NCBI GenBank assembly: GCA_963682055.1 | Contig: OY821745.1 | Coordinates: 31,865,342-31,929,341 of the forward strand | Reading direction: 5' to 3' | Origin: Primula veris | Taxonomy: Eukaryota; Streptophyta; Magnoliopsida; Ericales; Primulaceae | Length of the DNA stretch: 64,000 nt | Shown here: positions 11,197-22,375 of the stretch, one piece after another | How positions within the stretch are numbered: position 1 is the first letter of the stretch | Layout of the letters: every line of letters starts with the position of its first letter | Notes under the pieces: model-generated | What the model was told of the DNA's origin: nothing | What the model saw: the letters and a program-made list of their open reading frames with translations, nothing else | Databases searched by the model: none | Made by a program: the position numbers and the translations under genes

Positions 11197-12380
11197 CTAG
11201 CAGTCTCTAGGATTTTATCATTTTTTTTAAGCTCATCTTCTTTATCTGAATTCTGAGGTGGCCTTTCACGTATAATTTCTTCTATTTCTTCATCTGAATC
11301 ATCTTGAATGGTAACTAACTTTTCCTTTTGAACAGGGGTCTTTTCTGGAGTCACTTTGAAAGAACTTGTAGAGGTCAAATGGAGCTTTCTTCTCATTACC
11401 CAGTCTTTTGTACTTTTTTTTTTTGTCATAATAAGGTGGTTTGTATTATTTGGCATCTTTTTTCCCTTTATTTTGTTTGCCTTCTTCTCGTTTTGTATTA
11501 ACTTATTTTCCAGGATTGTTTATTTTTCTCTTTTTCTTCATTTTTTGCTTCACCAGTATCCTTGTGCTTAAACTTGCAAGTTTTAATTGTATGACCTTGT
11601 TTACAACAATAGTTGCAATATTCAAGTAAATCTTCATGGGTGCCGTATTGCCAAAAGCCACAATCTCCACCATAGCCTATTCTTACCCTTCGATTAGTTC
11701 TTGAGTTATGACTATTTCCACACAAATTCTAGCTAAACCAGGTCTAGAATCTTAGAGACGACTTCATCTACTTTTAGAGGAACACCAAAAGCTATAGCTA
11801 TGGAGAAAATACTCGAGATATTGTAAAGATGAATAGGTAATTTAGGTAGGGAAATCCAGACAGGAGCTACATGAGTTTCAAAATATGGATCAAAGTCATA
11901 AGTCTATTTGAACACCCTCATAGAAAATTGCTTAATGTACCAAATTTGCTTTAGCCAGATCCTAGTAAAATTATCTTCATGAAAATAACGTATAAGAATA
12001 TGCTTAGAGTCCAACGTACCAATATTATATGTTGCCTTTAGATCTAATTTACTGAATAGTTTCCTTATAATCTCCATATCCAGCTTAGCACGAGTGAATT
12101 TACCAACAATGCATGGTGTATTTAAAGGGTTCCAAGAGAGCTTTGACGTCTTCTATAGATAATTCAATGAGAGGTTCACCTTTGTACGTACCTACTTTGT
12201 GATTTTTTGGTTGAGAGCTAACAATTGATGCAAAAGATTTTGTTGGAGGGGGATGGAGGACATTAGTTGAGCGTTTTTGGTATTCATAGGAGGTTTGTCT
12301 CGCTCCGGCGAGAAGGCAACCATGTGGCCATCAATCGTCTAGAGAGAGAAAATATTAGGGTTTTTTAGTTGTTTTTCCAT
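11197..12380 (-). pseudogene. LINE ORF1 N-terminal part: DUF4283-like domain and CCHC zinc knuckle
   Basis: A plausible start ATG is at 12,380-12,378 (MEKQLKNPNIFSL). Downstream, in shifting frames, the sequence gives DPYFETHVAPVWISLPKLP and then AIAFGVPLKVDE, the core of the DUF4283 domain found in plant LINE ORF1 proteins. At about 11,600 it carries CNYCCKQGHTIKTC, a C-x2-C-x4-H-x4-C zinc knuckle for RNA binding. Past that the chain turns acidic (DDSDEEIEEIIRE). Stops in the DUF4283 part mark it as dead. The frame is cut at 11,197 by the solo LTR. Confidence 0.78.
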
Positions 12381-12726
12381 AATACCATACACATTTTCTC
12401 CTTCATTTCCTGCTTCTGACCTTCAATAATAGATATAACAATTGACCTTATATCATAAGACTTTAAATTTCTCGAAGCTCCGACAGAGTGCCATAGATGC
12501 TTCACCCAACAACAGTGACAAAACACATGAATATTTGTTTCTTTTTCACTGTATCGAACACATCTAAAGTCTCCCTAAACATGATGTCTTTGTAAATTTT
12601 CCCCGCTTTGAATAGGATAATTTAATAATCTCCAAATAAAAACTTTAATACTCCGAATTGATCATCGTAGAAAGAAAACTTTAATTGAAATTTAAAGTTG
12701 AGTTTATCGATTTAACGTATGCTCTA

Positions 12727-12961
12727 ATCCCTCCGTTCCCATTTAACTGTCTACTACGAAACTACGTACAATTTTGACCGGCTTATAACTTGTATCAAAA
12801 TTTTTGAAATGATTTTTTTTTAAATCTAATAATAAAATTTAACATTTCAACTATATGATCAATTTTTAAAAAATTTCATTCCGATAATTTTGACATAAGT
12901 TCTTAACCGGTTAAAATTGCACGTAGTTTCGTAATAGAGAATTAAATAGGAACGGATAAAG
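12727..12961. mobile_element. Stowaway-like MITE (copy 1, 235 bp)
   Basis: Ends are ATCCCTCCGTTCCCATTTAA and TTAAATAGGAACGGATAAAG, with inverted arms of about 60 bp (CTACGTACAATTTTGACCGG against CCGGTTAAAATTGCACGTAG). A TA dinucleotide lies on each side (12,725-12,726 and 12,962-12,963). CTCCCTCCGTTC-type termini with TA duplications are the mark of Stowaway (Tc1/mariner) MITEs. Confidence 0.88.
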
Positions 12962-12963
12962 TA

Positions 12964-14487
12964 TTTTTATGCTGATTTTACCCTTTCAAGCCATAAAGTC
13001 TGGGTTAAAACATGAAGTAAATAAACACAAAACAATATCAAAATGATATTCCCTCATCTCTTAATATATGTTTTTTTATCTACCGATGTACTTAAATAAT
13101 TGTGCACTTTCTAAAAATAGTAACATACAAATGATGAAAGTACTCGTTTACCCTCCATTTTTAATTATAAAAAAGAAGTGTGATTATAAGAATGACATAA
13201 GCTCCTATTACTAGTATATTCATGTATTCCCTCTACTTCACTGTTTTTCACTCCCAACCATCTGTATTAACTTCACTTCTTTCTTATCTCCTCTTTGGTA
13301 TTATTCTCACACTCCTATATATTTATTCACCTTATCTTAGTGACTTTTTTTCATCACTTCCATACACTCTTTAGTCTTTTCTTTATATATATTCACTCTT
13401 TTTCCTAAACCTAATATATACTTACACGTTCTTGATACTCTAAAAAATGGAGGAAATCATCTATATGTGCAACGTTTAAGGATTAAAGAACTGTAGAGAA
13501 AATAGAAGAAAACAATCAAGAGATGGGGGAGTTCAGGCACGTTAAAAATTATTTTCAATGAAATATGCATAGGGTTTATGAGTTGGAGACGTGGGTGCTA
13601 GGGGATATTGAGGACAGGAAAAACCCTACTTAGTGCGTTTTTATGGTATTTCAGTGCTTTGTAGAAAATAAGGAAAGAGCCAAGTTTTGGTGTATATAAT
13701 AGCTCCTGGTATTACATGACTCTGTTTATAACTCTCTAGTATTACAAGTTTCTGCTTTTTTGTTTCTAGCCTTTCGTTGGGTCGCAGTTCGAAATGAAGC
13801 CCGTGGTTATTAGAAGAAGAAAGTTTGAAGGCTCGCTTGATGGCATTTTTGTTTAAAGCAGTCACCTTTGGCTGCTTATTTTTATATTTAGCCATAGTGG
13901 GTTGTTATGTTAATTGGAAATGATCTCTGTTGATCATTGTAGGTTAATATATATATATTGTTTAGGTCAAGTTTTAAAAGTTTGTGTGTTTGCGTAGGTT
14001 GTTCTGTCAATTGTATCGTTTTTTATGTTAGTTATTTTCTTTTCTTTATTAATGTAATCTGTGTTAGGTCTGTGTTATATTAAAAAAACCTTATGGAAAA
14101 AAAACTCTGATACTATGTTTAAACGTTTCTACTAACAGCTAATGGAAACTTTTTATTGCTTATCTCATTTTCTAAACAGTAGTGTATTTGAGAACTTTTG
14201 GAGACTCGGTGACAAAATTGGCAAAATATATATGATGTCAAGTTTATTTGAAAGACCTGCGTGAATTCAACGAAAGAACTTAATGACCCAATTAGTACTA
14301 GCCAGCTTGATCATAACTGAAATAGAAGTTAAGTACACGTATGGTGAAGCTTCCGATTAAGGTCTATCTAATTGCTTGTTTATGCAGAAAACTAAAGAAA
14401 GTGCATAAATCTTGTTTTTTATACATGTCTTGGGAGAGAAACCTTTTCTAATTTATCATCCAAAAAGGACAATCATTAGTTTCCAAG
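12964..14487. other. AT-rich intergenic DNA, no gene recognised
   Basis: An 84-codon minus-strand frame at 13,641-13,895 (MAKYKNKQPKV...) is basic but matches no family I know and has no supporting gene structure. Nothing else was found. Confidence 0.45.
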
Positions 14488-14495
14488 CTTTTAAT

Positions 14496-14958
14496 CAGTG
14501 TTTTAAATAGCGTTATCGCTACCGTAGCGTTTTTTCGAGAGAAACGCTAAAACCGCAAATAGCGTTGTTACATAGCGCTTTGTGGCGTATTTTTTTTTGG
14601 CCTAAATACATATAAATATAGCATTAAATTCAAAACATCTAATAAAAATAACTAAATATATATAAAAAATTATAACTAATAATCACAAAATGATTATACT
14701 TGAGATGACAGAGTATTTACTTTGTTTGCAAGAGTTTTGAGATTTGATTCTTTTTAAACTCCAATAATTTCATTAAAATTTTGAAAAAAAAAAAAAAAAA
14801 AATTTTTTTTTTTACTGCGCCCGCTATAGCGTAAATAGCGTTCCTATAGCGCAAATTTAGCGTTTTTCCATCCAAATACGCGTTTTAGCGTTGCGTTTTT
14901 CTTTCAAACTACTATATCGCACAACGTTACGCAACGTTGCGAACTTTTTAAAGCAATG
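14496..14958. mobile_element. Non-autonomous hAT-like element with AGCG-rich ends (463 bp)
   Basis: Left end CAGTGTTTTAAATAGCG and right end (inverted) CATTGCTTTAAAAAGTTCG share 10 of the first 12 bases. CTTTTAAT flanks both sides (14,488-14,495 and 14,959-14,966), an 8-bp TSD typical of hAT. Both subterminal zones are full of TAGCG/CGCTA words. The middle contains an A-run followed by a T-run near 14,784-14,813 that can fold on itself. A related end occurs at about 26,822-26,925. Confidence 0.7.
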
Positions 14959-14966
14959 CTTTTAAT

Positions 14967-15772
14967 TAACGTGTTCTTTTGACCTAATGCGTCTCAACCA
15001 TGGTGGTCATTATGACTTTTTTTCTTTCTTTTTTACAGAAAGGAAATTTTATTAAGTGCTAAGAGTGTGATATTATGGGACAAGTACCCCATGTTGGTAA
15101 TAATAATTCCGTCTAAAATCCGATAACATAGTACAAGCAGCAAGTAGCAATACAAGCATACTATAACATGATTTTGAGGGCAAAAAGAGTCGAATAAACA
15201 TCATTCAAACTTTATTTTTAAAAGAGAAAATGAGCTCAAAAACACAAACTTTTCTCCTAATACCCCGTAACCTTATAGCTCTCCTTTTAACACCTTGATC
15301 AAATGTGATCAAAGAGCGTGTTTGATGACAACCAAAATCTCAGTCAAAACAACGATTAAAAGAGAGGTCGACTAGAATACAAAAAACCCCAAAATCAGTT
15401 TTAACACAAAAAAACTACTGGGCAATAGGAGGGGCAAAATATAGACAGCAACATTTTTGGTGGTCATTGTGACGATCCTATAAAAGTGGATGTCGTTGCC
15501 AATACACTTACCCGTGAATACATAATTAAGTTAACTTGGCAAGTTTGGTATTTATTGTGATGCATGCGGATTGCGGAAACGAGTGTAGCTTTTGGATGAG
15601 CATATGCTTTTGCATATCACAAATCAACATGATACTTATTATAGAAAGTGATCGAGTTGTGGCCCCAAATGGTCAAATTGGATGTTATGCGCACATTTGT
15701 TAGCTCTAGCTTTCGTCTTTAGGCTATCTCAACGACTCCATATTCTTAGTAATATATATAATAGATTTCAAG
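14967..15772. other. AT-rich intergenic DNA, nothing recognised
   Basis: No gene or bounded element was identified. Confidence 0.5.
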
Positions 15773-15985
15773 CACTACAAGAAAAAGTTTATTTAGTATC
15801 ATAATTTTTTATCGGTTATGTTGCTAAATTGGTTGTGGCTAAATTTTAGCAACAGTTTAACAACAAATTATGTTGCTATTTGTTGCTAAATTATTGCTAA
15901 ATTGTTGCTAAAATTTAGCCACAACCATTTTAGCAACATAACTCAAAAGGTTTTATGATGCTAATTGAACTTTTTTCTTGTAGTG
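15773..15985. mobile_element. CACTA-type MITE (213 bp)
   Basis: Termini CACTACAAGAAAAA and TTTTTTCTTGTAGTG are perfect inverted repeats over 13 or more bases, with the CACTA start that defines the En/Spm superfamily. AAG flanks both sides (15,770-15,772 and 15,986-15,988), the expected 3-bp TSD. The interior is built of TTGCTAAA / TTTAGCAA words arranged as long inverted repeats. Confidence 0.93.
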
Positions 15986-15988
15986 AAG

Positions 15989-18420
15989 GACTATGAAGAA
16001 GAAATATTTGTATTCGCAGCGGTTAACTAATTGAGTTTAAATAAAACAAAAACTACCATTCAAGCATTTTGGCCGGAAACTCGTTGATTCCACTATTGTG
16101 ACCAAGATAAGGTTCATATTATAATTATTGATTTAATTGATGTCCGAGTATGTAGATTTATTCATTTATATCACTATATTTACTATAGTTTTGGATTTAA
16201 TTTTTTAATCAAATTGATTTACTTACTAGCCGTCTTGACACCTATAAAATAAAAAATCGATGTGAAAGTCCCAGATTATACCACGGTAGATAAGTAAGGA
16301 CTAAGGATGTCTAATATAACTTTTAATTCAAAAAAAAATTAACAAAGTTGATTAAATACATCATATCCAAATAGAAGGAAGCTGACCCACTCATGCATCG
16401 TTTGAGAGAGTTTGTGTTAACAGCAAAGCTTTTAAAGTAGCAAGAAAATAAAAGCATGAGACCTTTTGCAGAGTTGACCTAAATTCTTCCGATTATTTAA
16501 TTTTCTGACACAATTTAAAAGAAAACGCGCCTACTCCTTGGACAAAATCTTCCTGTAACAATATAACAGGGTACCATTGAATTAATGAATTCGTACTTTA
16601 AACAAATTTGTAATAAATTCTCAAAGGAAATATTTCTTGGACTTATTTTTTGAGCAAAAGGGAAATTTATTTACAGATTTAATAATATGGTTTTCATTTG
16701 TTGAAAAACAACACATTCATGCTTAATTATATCATGAAAACGACAAAGCATTTTAGACATATATAAGAGTCTAAATTGCAGGAATGTGCATCAATGAACT
16801 TTTCAACAATACTGAAGTAAAAGTAAAAAAGATGGAAGGATCTTATTTAAAGACATGAAACACAATACATGGATCAAGTTAAAGCGCATTTAAGTGTGTA
16901 ATCAACTCAAAATTCTACCATTAATTGATTTTGAGCTTCCTCGTGTTCAACATCATGATATCAGTTATTGCAATGTCTAATCGGAAGGTTAAGTCGCCAC
17001 TCATTATCTTATCATTCAATTTCCCATCTGAAGTGGTTGAAAGCTTCTTCGTAACCATGTTTAGTTCTTAAGTTCTATTCTCGTCAGGTAACTGTTGTTG
17101 TTTATATTCTTCAAAGAGTCGGAGTTTTCTCGTGGTTCTTCTTGAATCTGAGTACTTCAACTCTTATCAGCCTTTGCTTCAATATGGTTGTAACTCTTAT
17201 CAACTCTGCTGTCTCTTCTTCGTTTTCTTGAAGTCCCTACCCAGCCTACCAATCGGTTTTCCTTTACGGGTCCCATAATGAAAGTGGTATCTGACCGAGA
17301 ATAGACATTGTCCTTCTCCTTTTTCCCAACCTTTTAACGTTTTGAATCGTTTTTCGATTCTATTTGTTACTGTTTCTTTCCTTGATTCAATAGATTTATT
17401 ACAACGGACTTCTCGAGTCTCCCCCTTACTGTAAGCTACATTTTTTGTATTGGTGAGCATTACTTGGGTGGGTTGACTAGCTTGACCCCACCCATGACAC
17501 GGGATGGAAAAACCCGCTATAAAAATGAGGCCAATGGGTAGATTTGATGAAGTCTGAAGAGCTAAACAAGGTGTGAGCTGAGATGAATAAGTCCAAAGTT
17601 AAATTTTTGCTATTATCAAACCAATAGACTATATAAAACAGTAATGCAGAATCATAAACATAACTTGTGAAGTACTCCTATGTTTTATCAAGAAAGCATT
17701 TCCTACGCATTAATTCTTTTTTGTTTAACCAAAACACAAACTTTCATTATAAACAAAATGGACTCCTACACACTAATCCAGTAACACCAATATAGCCATT
17801 ATTTAACACTTATATCAATATAGCCATTATATTTACATTATGATTTCTTATATTATATACTTCATCATTAAAGATATCACCTGCAATACGCTTTTGTAAT
17901 GAGATGCTTAACAATATTTCTGAACAAAAACAATATAATTGCGGTGGGTTTGATTTCCCAACTTATTGCTGTAATTTTGTAAACAAATGCAGAAACTAGT
18001 TGCTTTGATTTACTGCCAAATTATAAGATTCAAAGCAACATTATCGACGATTTAATTGCACAAAAATAATCCCAAATATAAGATTTGACCTGCCAAAATA
18101 TAAAGGCATGATAACATCAAATTTGAAAGGATTATTTCACATGTCCTGACATTTATAATAGCGCTATTGATATCGTTGTAAGTATTTAAAACAAGCATCA
18201 AACTTTTATTGGCTTAAAGAATTCAACAATTCGTTGCTAATTACTATTTAATTAGCGAATACGTTAAATATTAGATGTCTTTTCTGAAAATTAAGCTATA
18301 TATAATTATATCCATCAAATACATTCAACTAAAGGGTAAAAAAGATCAACTATTACAAGTGAGTGAACAAAAAACTTAGTAATTAGTAAAATAATGATAT
18401 AAGTTTACCTATGAAAGAAG
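15989..18420. other. AT-rich intergenic DNA, no supported gene
   Basis: An 86-codon minus frame at 17,200-17,460 is basic and unrecognised. No splice-consistent neighbours, RNA genes or bounded repeats were found. Confidence 0.45.
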
Positions 18421-18421
18421 A

Positions 18422-18670
18422 TTACATGTCTGGTAAATCACTTATTCGATATGTATCATTATTCATTGATGGTGTTCTCCGTTCGTTCTCATTAACCTTC
18501 TCCCCATTCTCATTATTGCGATCACCATCTTTTCGATGGTGATTGCAATAATGAGATAGCAGTAAGAGCCTAAGTAAGAAGTTGTGATGGTGATCGTAAC
18601 TTATTGTGATGGTGATCGCAATAAGAAGTTGCGATGGTGATCGCAATAATGCATGCGATGGTGATCGCAA
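18422..18670 (-). pseudogene. Second F-box leader fragment ending in RISDLPD
   Basis: The frame ends ...DGDRNNENGEKVNENERR, then NNDTYRISDLPDM and a stop. It resembles the fragment at 3385-3517 (DGNDQNG... then KRISDLPDE), and 20 bases around the RISDLPD codons are identical. Both stop just where the F-box proper should begin. The upstream half of the frame is translated from the minisatellite at 18,535-18,672 and is not meaningful protein. Confidence 0.4.
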
Positions 18671-18672
18671 TA
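18535..18672. repeat. GATGGTGATCGCAATAA minisatellite
   Basis: The word GATGGTGAT(C/T)G(C/T)AA recurs five times at irregular 24-50 base spacing between about 18,535 and 18,672. The last copy abuts the LINE fragment that starts at about 18,674. Confidence 0.85.
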
Positions 18673-18673
18673 A

Positions 18674-19930
18674 TTGCTAAATTTCAAGCAATTTCCAACT
18701 CATTTTCATGTGCATAGCAATAAAAAACTCCTTCAAATTTCTCATGCCAATGCCACCTTCATTAACAGGGTAAGATAGCTTGTTCCACTTAACCCAGTGA
18801 TGCTTATAGTGACCTTCAAACTCTTCCCCGAAAAAGTTAGCAAAACATCTTTCAATTTTATTAATAACAAGATTAGGAGGATTAAGCACAGCAAGAAGAT
18901 GCATGGGTATAGAGGAGAGAACATGTTTTATGAGTGTAAGTTTAGCACCCGAACTCAAGAGATTACTTTTCTAATTGCTGCTTTCTTGCAAATCTTATCG
19001 ATTAAGTTATCATGCATATTAGAAGAAATTCTAGAATGATGCAAAGGGACACCTAAGTATGTAGTAGGGAAGGAGCCTTCCACAAAATCGGTAACCCTAG
19101 AAATAATTTCTTTTCTAGGAAGGGACAAATCATAGTAAAGAAACACACTTTTATTCTTATTAAGGAGTTGAACATAAGCTATTTCATAAGAGCTACTAAA
19201 ATTCATCAGATTAACCAGATTAGTTTTACTAGCATTAGCGAATATTAAAACATCATCGGCATTAGCGAATATTAAAACATCATCGGCAAAGAGTATATAA
19301 GATATAGGCATCACATTCACACCAGTGTAATAAGGTATAAGTACACCCTTGTTCATGAGATTAACAAGTTATCTACTTAAAACTTTTTCAGCTATAATAA
19401 AGAGATGAGGAGACAAATGGTCCACTTGTTTTAAACCTCTACTACAACCAAAAAAACCCGAAAAAATCCCATTAATACAAACAGAGTCTTTTGCTAATAG
19501 ATACACACCTTATAATAGTATCAATCCAAACATTATCGAATCCAAATTTAGTCAGAACCTGCTTGAGAAAATTCCAATTAAGCCTATCAAAGTCTTTGGC
19601 CATATCCAACTTAAAAATAACATTACCCCCTCTAGGTTTCTCCTTTAAAAACTTTTCTTGGGCCAAAAAGATAGCATCGGTGAGAAGCCTACCCTCCAAA
19701 AATTCATATTGTTGCGCATAAATAATTTTAGTAAAAGAGTGGCCAACCTAGCAGTTAAGACTTTAGAAATGATTTTATAAATGACCTTACATAAACTAAT
19801 CGATTTAAATTGAGAAAAGTTCTTAGGATCATACATTTTAGGAATTAAAACCACAAGAGAAGATATCACAGCATTGGGGAGCTTTTCCCCATAAAAAAAA
19901 ACAATGAACACCAATAACAAGGTCCGTGCA
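18674..19930 (-). mobile_element. Second LINE fragment: reverse transcriptase region
   Basis: Minus-strand frames in order give AVISSLVVLIPK (19,880), FKSISLCKVIYKIISKVL (FRPISL motif, 19,800), FKLDMAKDFDRLNW (DMxKAFDR motif, 19,640), LFADDVLIFANA (FADD catalytic motif, about 19,290), TTYLGVPL (about 19,060) and GAKLTLIKHVLSSIPMH (18,940). These are plant L1-type RT blocks. Several frameshifts and stops separate them. No endonuclease or ORF1 is attached, so the fragment is truncated at both ends. The 3' side abuts the minisatellite. Confidence 0.88.
19232..19285. repeat. 27-bp tandem duplication over the RT catalytic motif
   Basis: Two copies, 19,232-19,258 and 19,259-19,285, add nine residues so that the protein reads FADDVLIFANADDVLIFANA. 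The duplicated unit includes both catalytic aspartates. Confidence 0.9.
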
Positions 19931-22150
19931 AATAATATCCTAACAAGATATATAAAAGGAAGAAGAACTTTTACACTTTCATATATTTTTCGTGTAAATT
20001 ATAATATCTTTTTTAAAATTTAAAAACAAGTTCTCATCTCTTTTTTATATTTTAATATATTTTCCGCATAGATTATAATTATTTTTTAAGTTTAAAAACA
20101 GTTTTTAAACTCTTTTTTATTGGATCGGATGACTGAAACTTAAAAAGATTTTGGCTCAAAACCTATATTTAAAAAATCTTATAAAATATAACATACGACT
20201 AACATTCTCCCTTAAATTTACCAAACCAAACAAACAAAAAACTTGAAAATAAAAGTATACTTATCATCACAACCAAACAAGACCAATATACCCTTAAGAC
20301 TCAACTAGGCCCATGTAATTCTAATTAACACAAAGCCCAATATCCATACACGCACTAGCTCATAGCCCATAATAATTTGTGCCTATATAAATACAACCTA
20401 GGTCTCCAGCAACATCAATTTACTCTATTTTTTGTTCTCTTTCTTAGTCTATGTTTTTATCTTTTTTTCTCTTCCTTTTAAGCTTTATTTCAAGTTATGA
20501 GGCACTTAAATCTTCAAAAATAAAAAAAGTTATGGGGCATTGAGTTAATATAAGGGGGAGCTTTAAAACTCTATAGCTCTTTAAATACTTTGCAGGTTTT
20601 CTGCAAGGTGCCCTTAAAATCAAGCCCCTAGACAGCAATTTTAAATGGTATCATAGTACGGATTATGTGCTTATAACACATGGGATTTGTTATTGTGTAA
20701 TTTGTGGTGTTTAGTCTTTTAGACCACACCACTTTCACATGTTACTTGCCCAGTTTGTTGTAGCCTTCACAAATCCGCCTCCAAACGCCATTACATTTAT
20801 TTATTTTCATATTTATCATAGTATGTTATGTTAGTGATGAGCTATATTATTGTTTTCATAAATTGATTGCAAGTTGCAACTAATAGTCTGTCTTGTCTGT
20901 ATGTAAATTAACTTCATAACATTGGGTTTCCTCACAAGATTCTAATTTTTGAAATTTTTTATCAAATATATAGTGTAATAGAAAAAAAATTATGCTAGTC
21001 ATCATTTTTTTTTATCTAAATAGGGGAATTTTTGTTGGTGTTATTATCGGAATTGGGAAGCTTAGTTCGCAATAAGATTGAAATTGAACTTAAATAGAAT
21101 AATTACTTATGCAAATAAAAGGAAATGCATAGTGAAAATGAGAAACTCAGGTTTTCATTGAAAATTACTCCAGTATCTAGGTGACCGGATAAAGAGTATC
21201 GAGCCCTACGATTAGCAATTAGGTTAGTAGCAGATGTGAAATATATAGTTGAGGAATTGGAGGTGAGAATTAGCTCAGATATCGATTTTGACTAAGGGAG
21301 AAGCAATTATCTTTTGAGATCACTTTATAACACCCTTGACACAAGATGAGTATGAAGTACCAACTACAGTATAATTGTATAAACTTTGAAATGTAAGATA
21401 GAACATAAAGCTCCAGTTCCACATTGGCAAAATAAAGGCTTGTGATAAAGTTTTGTATCAGAAGAAAGAGTTCAACTTTGCTTAAGGTCGGTTTTTATAA
21501 AATTTCAATAATGTGAGTGCAGGAAGGAAGGCTAGAAGAAAACCCGCCCGTCTGCCATTCTTTTGGAATTTGATGGACTATGCAACACAGCTCTCTTAAC
21601 CTCTTCCAGTTTTAGAACGGTCGTTAAGAAATCATTATCATTACTTGAAGCCGAAAGAGGGAATGCCTGATAAATTATGTCACCAGCTCTAAGCTGATGT
21701 CGAGAAGAAAGCCAAGAGAAAACAATGGGTTTCCGTCTAGCTTCTTGAAAGTTCACAGACCCTGTTGATGAGTTATGACAAGTGATTCTCTAATAAAACC
21801 CATAAAATTATTATTACAAATTTAATTAACACAACTTTGACAATAGAAAGTTAGATGTGTATGCTGATGTTTGCAACTTGTGATGCAGAATGCAGATCTC
21901 ACTCTGGATCAATATTAAACTTAAATTATTCATAACATCTATTCATGCAAGAGTAACAAACATTTGAAGCCATACGTCGGTATCAATATTTTGATCAAAC
22001 TAATACCCCGTTTTTGGGGCTTATCCATTCTCTAAAGTGATGTATCAAACATTTGAGAAAGAAAATCCTGGACTTATACCATGCTGATCAATCATTTAGT
22101 TTGTATATACATGGATTTAGAATCAAGTACACAGCTTGGGCATTAATAAA
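19931..22150. other. Repeat-rich intergenic DNA with LTR-element debris
   Basis: Contains the iMet-type primer-binding site at 20,646 and an AGGGGGAG-like purine run at about 20,555. A 74-codon minus frame at 21,532-21,756 includes LTTVLKLEEVKRAV, faintly like the region before the RT fingers of a LINE, but too weak to call. No host gene was found. Confidence 0.4.
20646..20661 (+). other. Primer-binding-site-like sequence (initiator-Met tRNA type), LTR-element debris
   Basis: TGGTATCATAGTACGG differs at two positions from the TGGTATCAGAGCACGG-type site of many plant copia elements. Upstream sequence could be an old LTR ending near 20,635, but no partner LTR or pol was found. Confidence 0.4.
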
Positions 22151-22375
22151 GCAAACACCAAAGTACACGTGTGGAACTTCGAGGCACGAACCGGTATAGA
22201 AAACTAAGCATTATTCTCTTTTGCCAAAGCGATTTTCAATTCCGATTGCTTTCTTCCAATTTAAGAAACAAATCAAAAAACCATGACCCTTGCAACTATA
22301 CATTCATACACAAAAATACCAAACTTAATTGGCTTTATTCATTATCAAGCAAAAGGATGGGTCGTCTCTTTGCTG

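Larger units (their letters stand above)
3944..12380 (-). mobile_element. Decayed LINE (L1-type non-LTR retrotransposon) with nested insertions
   Basis: Reading right to left on the minus strand, the parts are: ORF1 with a DUF4283-like domain and a CCHC knuckle (12,380-11,197, continuing 9410-8945), ORF2 starting at 8944 with an APE-type endonuclease, RT at about 7.2-5.7 kb, a zf-RVT-like region at about 5.6-4.6 kb and an RNase H-like tail near 4.1-3.9 kb. The order is that of plant L1 elements. Stop codons and frameshifts are frequent in ORF2. Two insertions interrupt it: a solo LTR (9411-11,196) and a copia derivative (7335-8168), each with a 5-bp TSD, so the LINE is older than both. The true ends and the LINE's own TSD were not resolved. 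Confidence 0.85.

Noticed and set aside
11356..11629. Plus-strand hydrophobic frames
   Set aside because: They are complements of the acidic and lysine-rich LINE ORF1; the Phe/Leu-rich pattern is the mirror of AAA/GAA codons.
13641..13895. Small basic 84-aa gene
   Set aside because: No family match, no gene context and no neighbouring exons; such a length occurs by chance in this much sequence.
17200..17460. 86-aa basic frame as a gene
   Set aside because: Unrecognised, with no supporting structure; left as a note.
21532..21756. LINE fragment with LEEVKRAV
   Set aside because: The resemblance covers only about ten residues and lacks the PGPDG motif.
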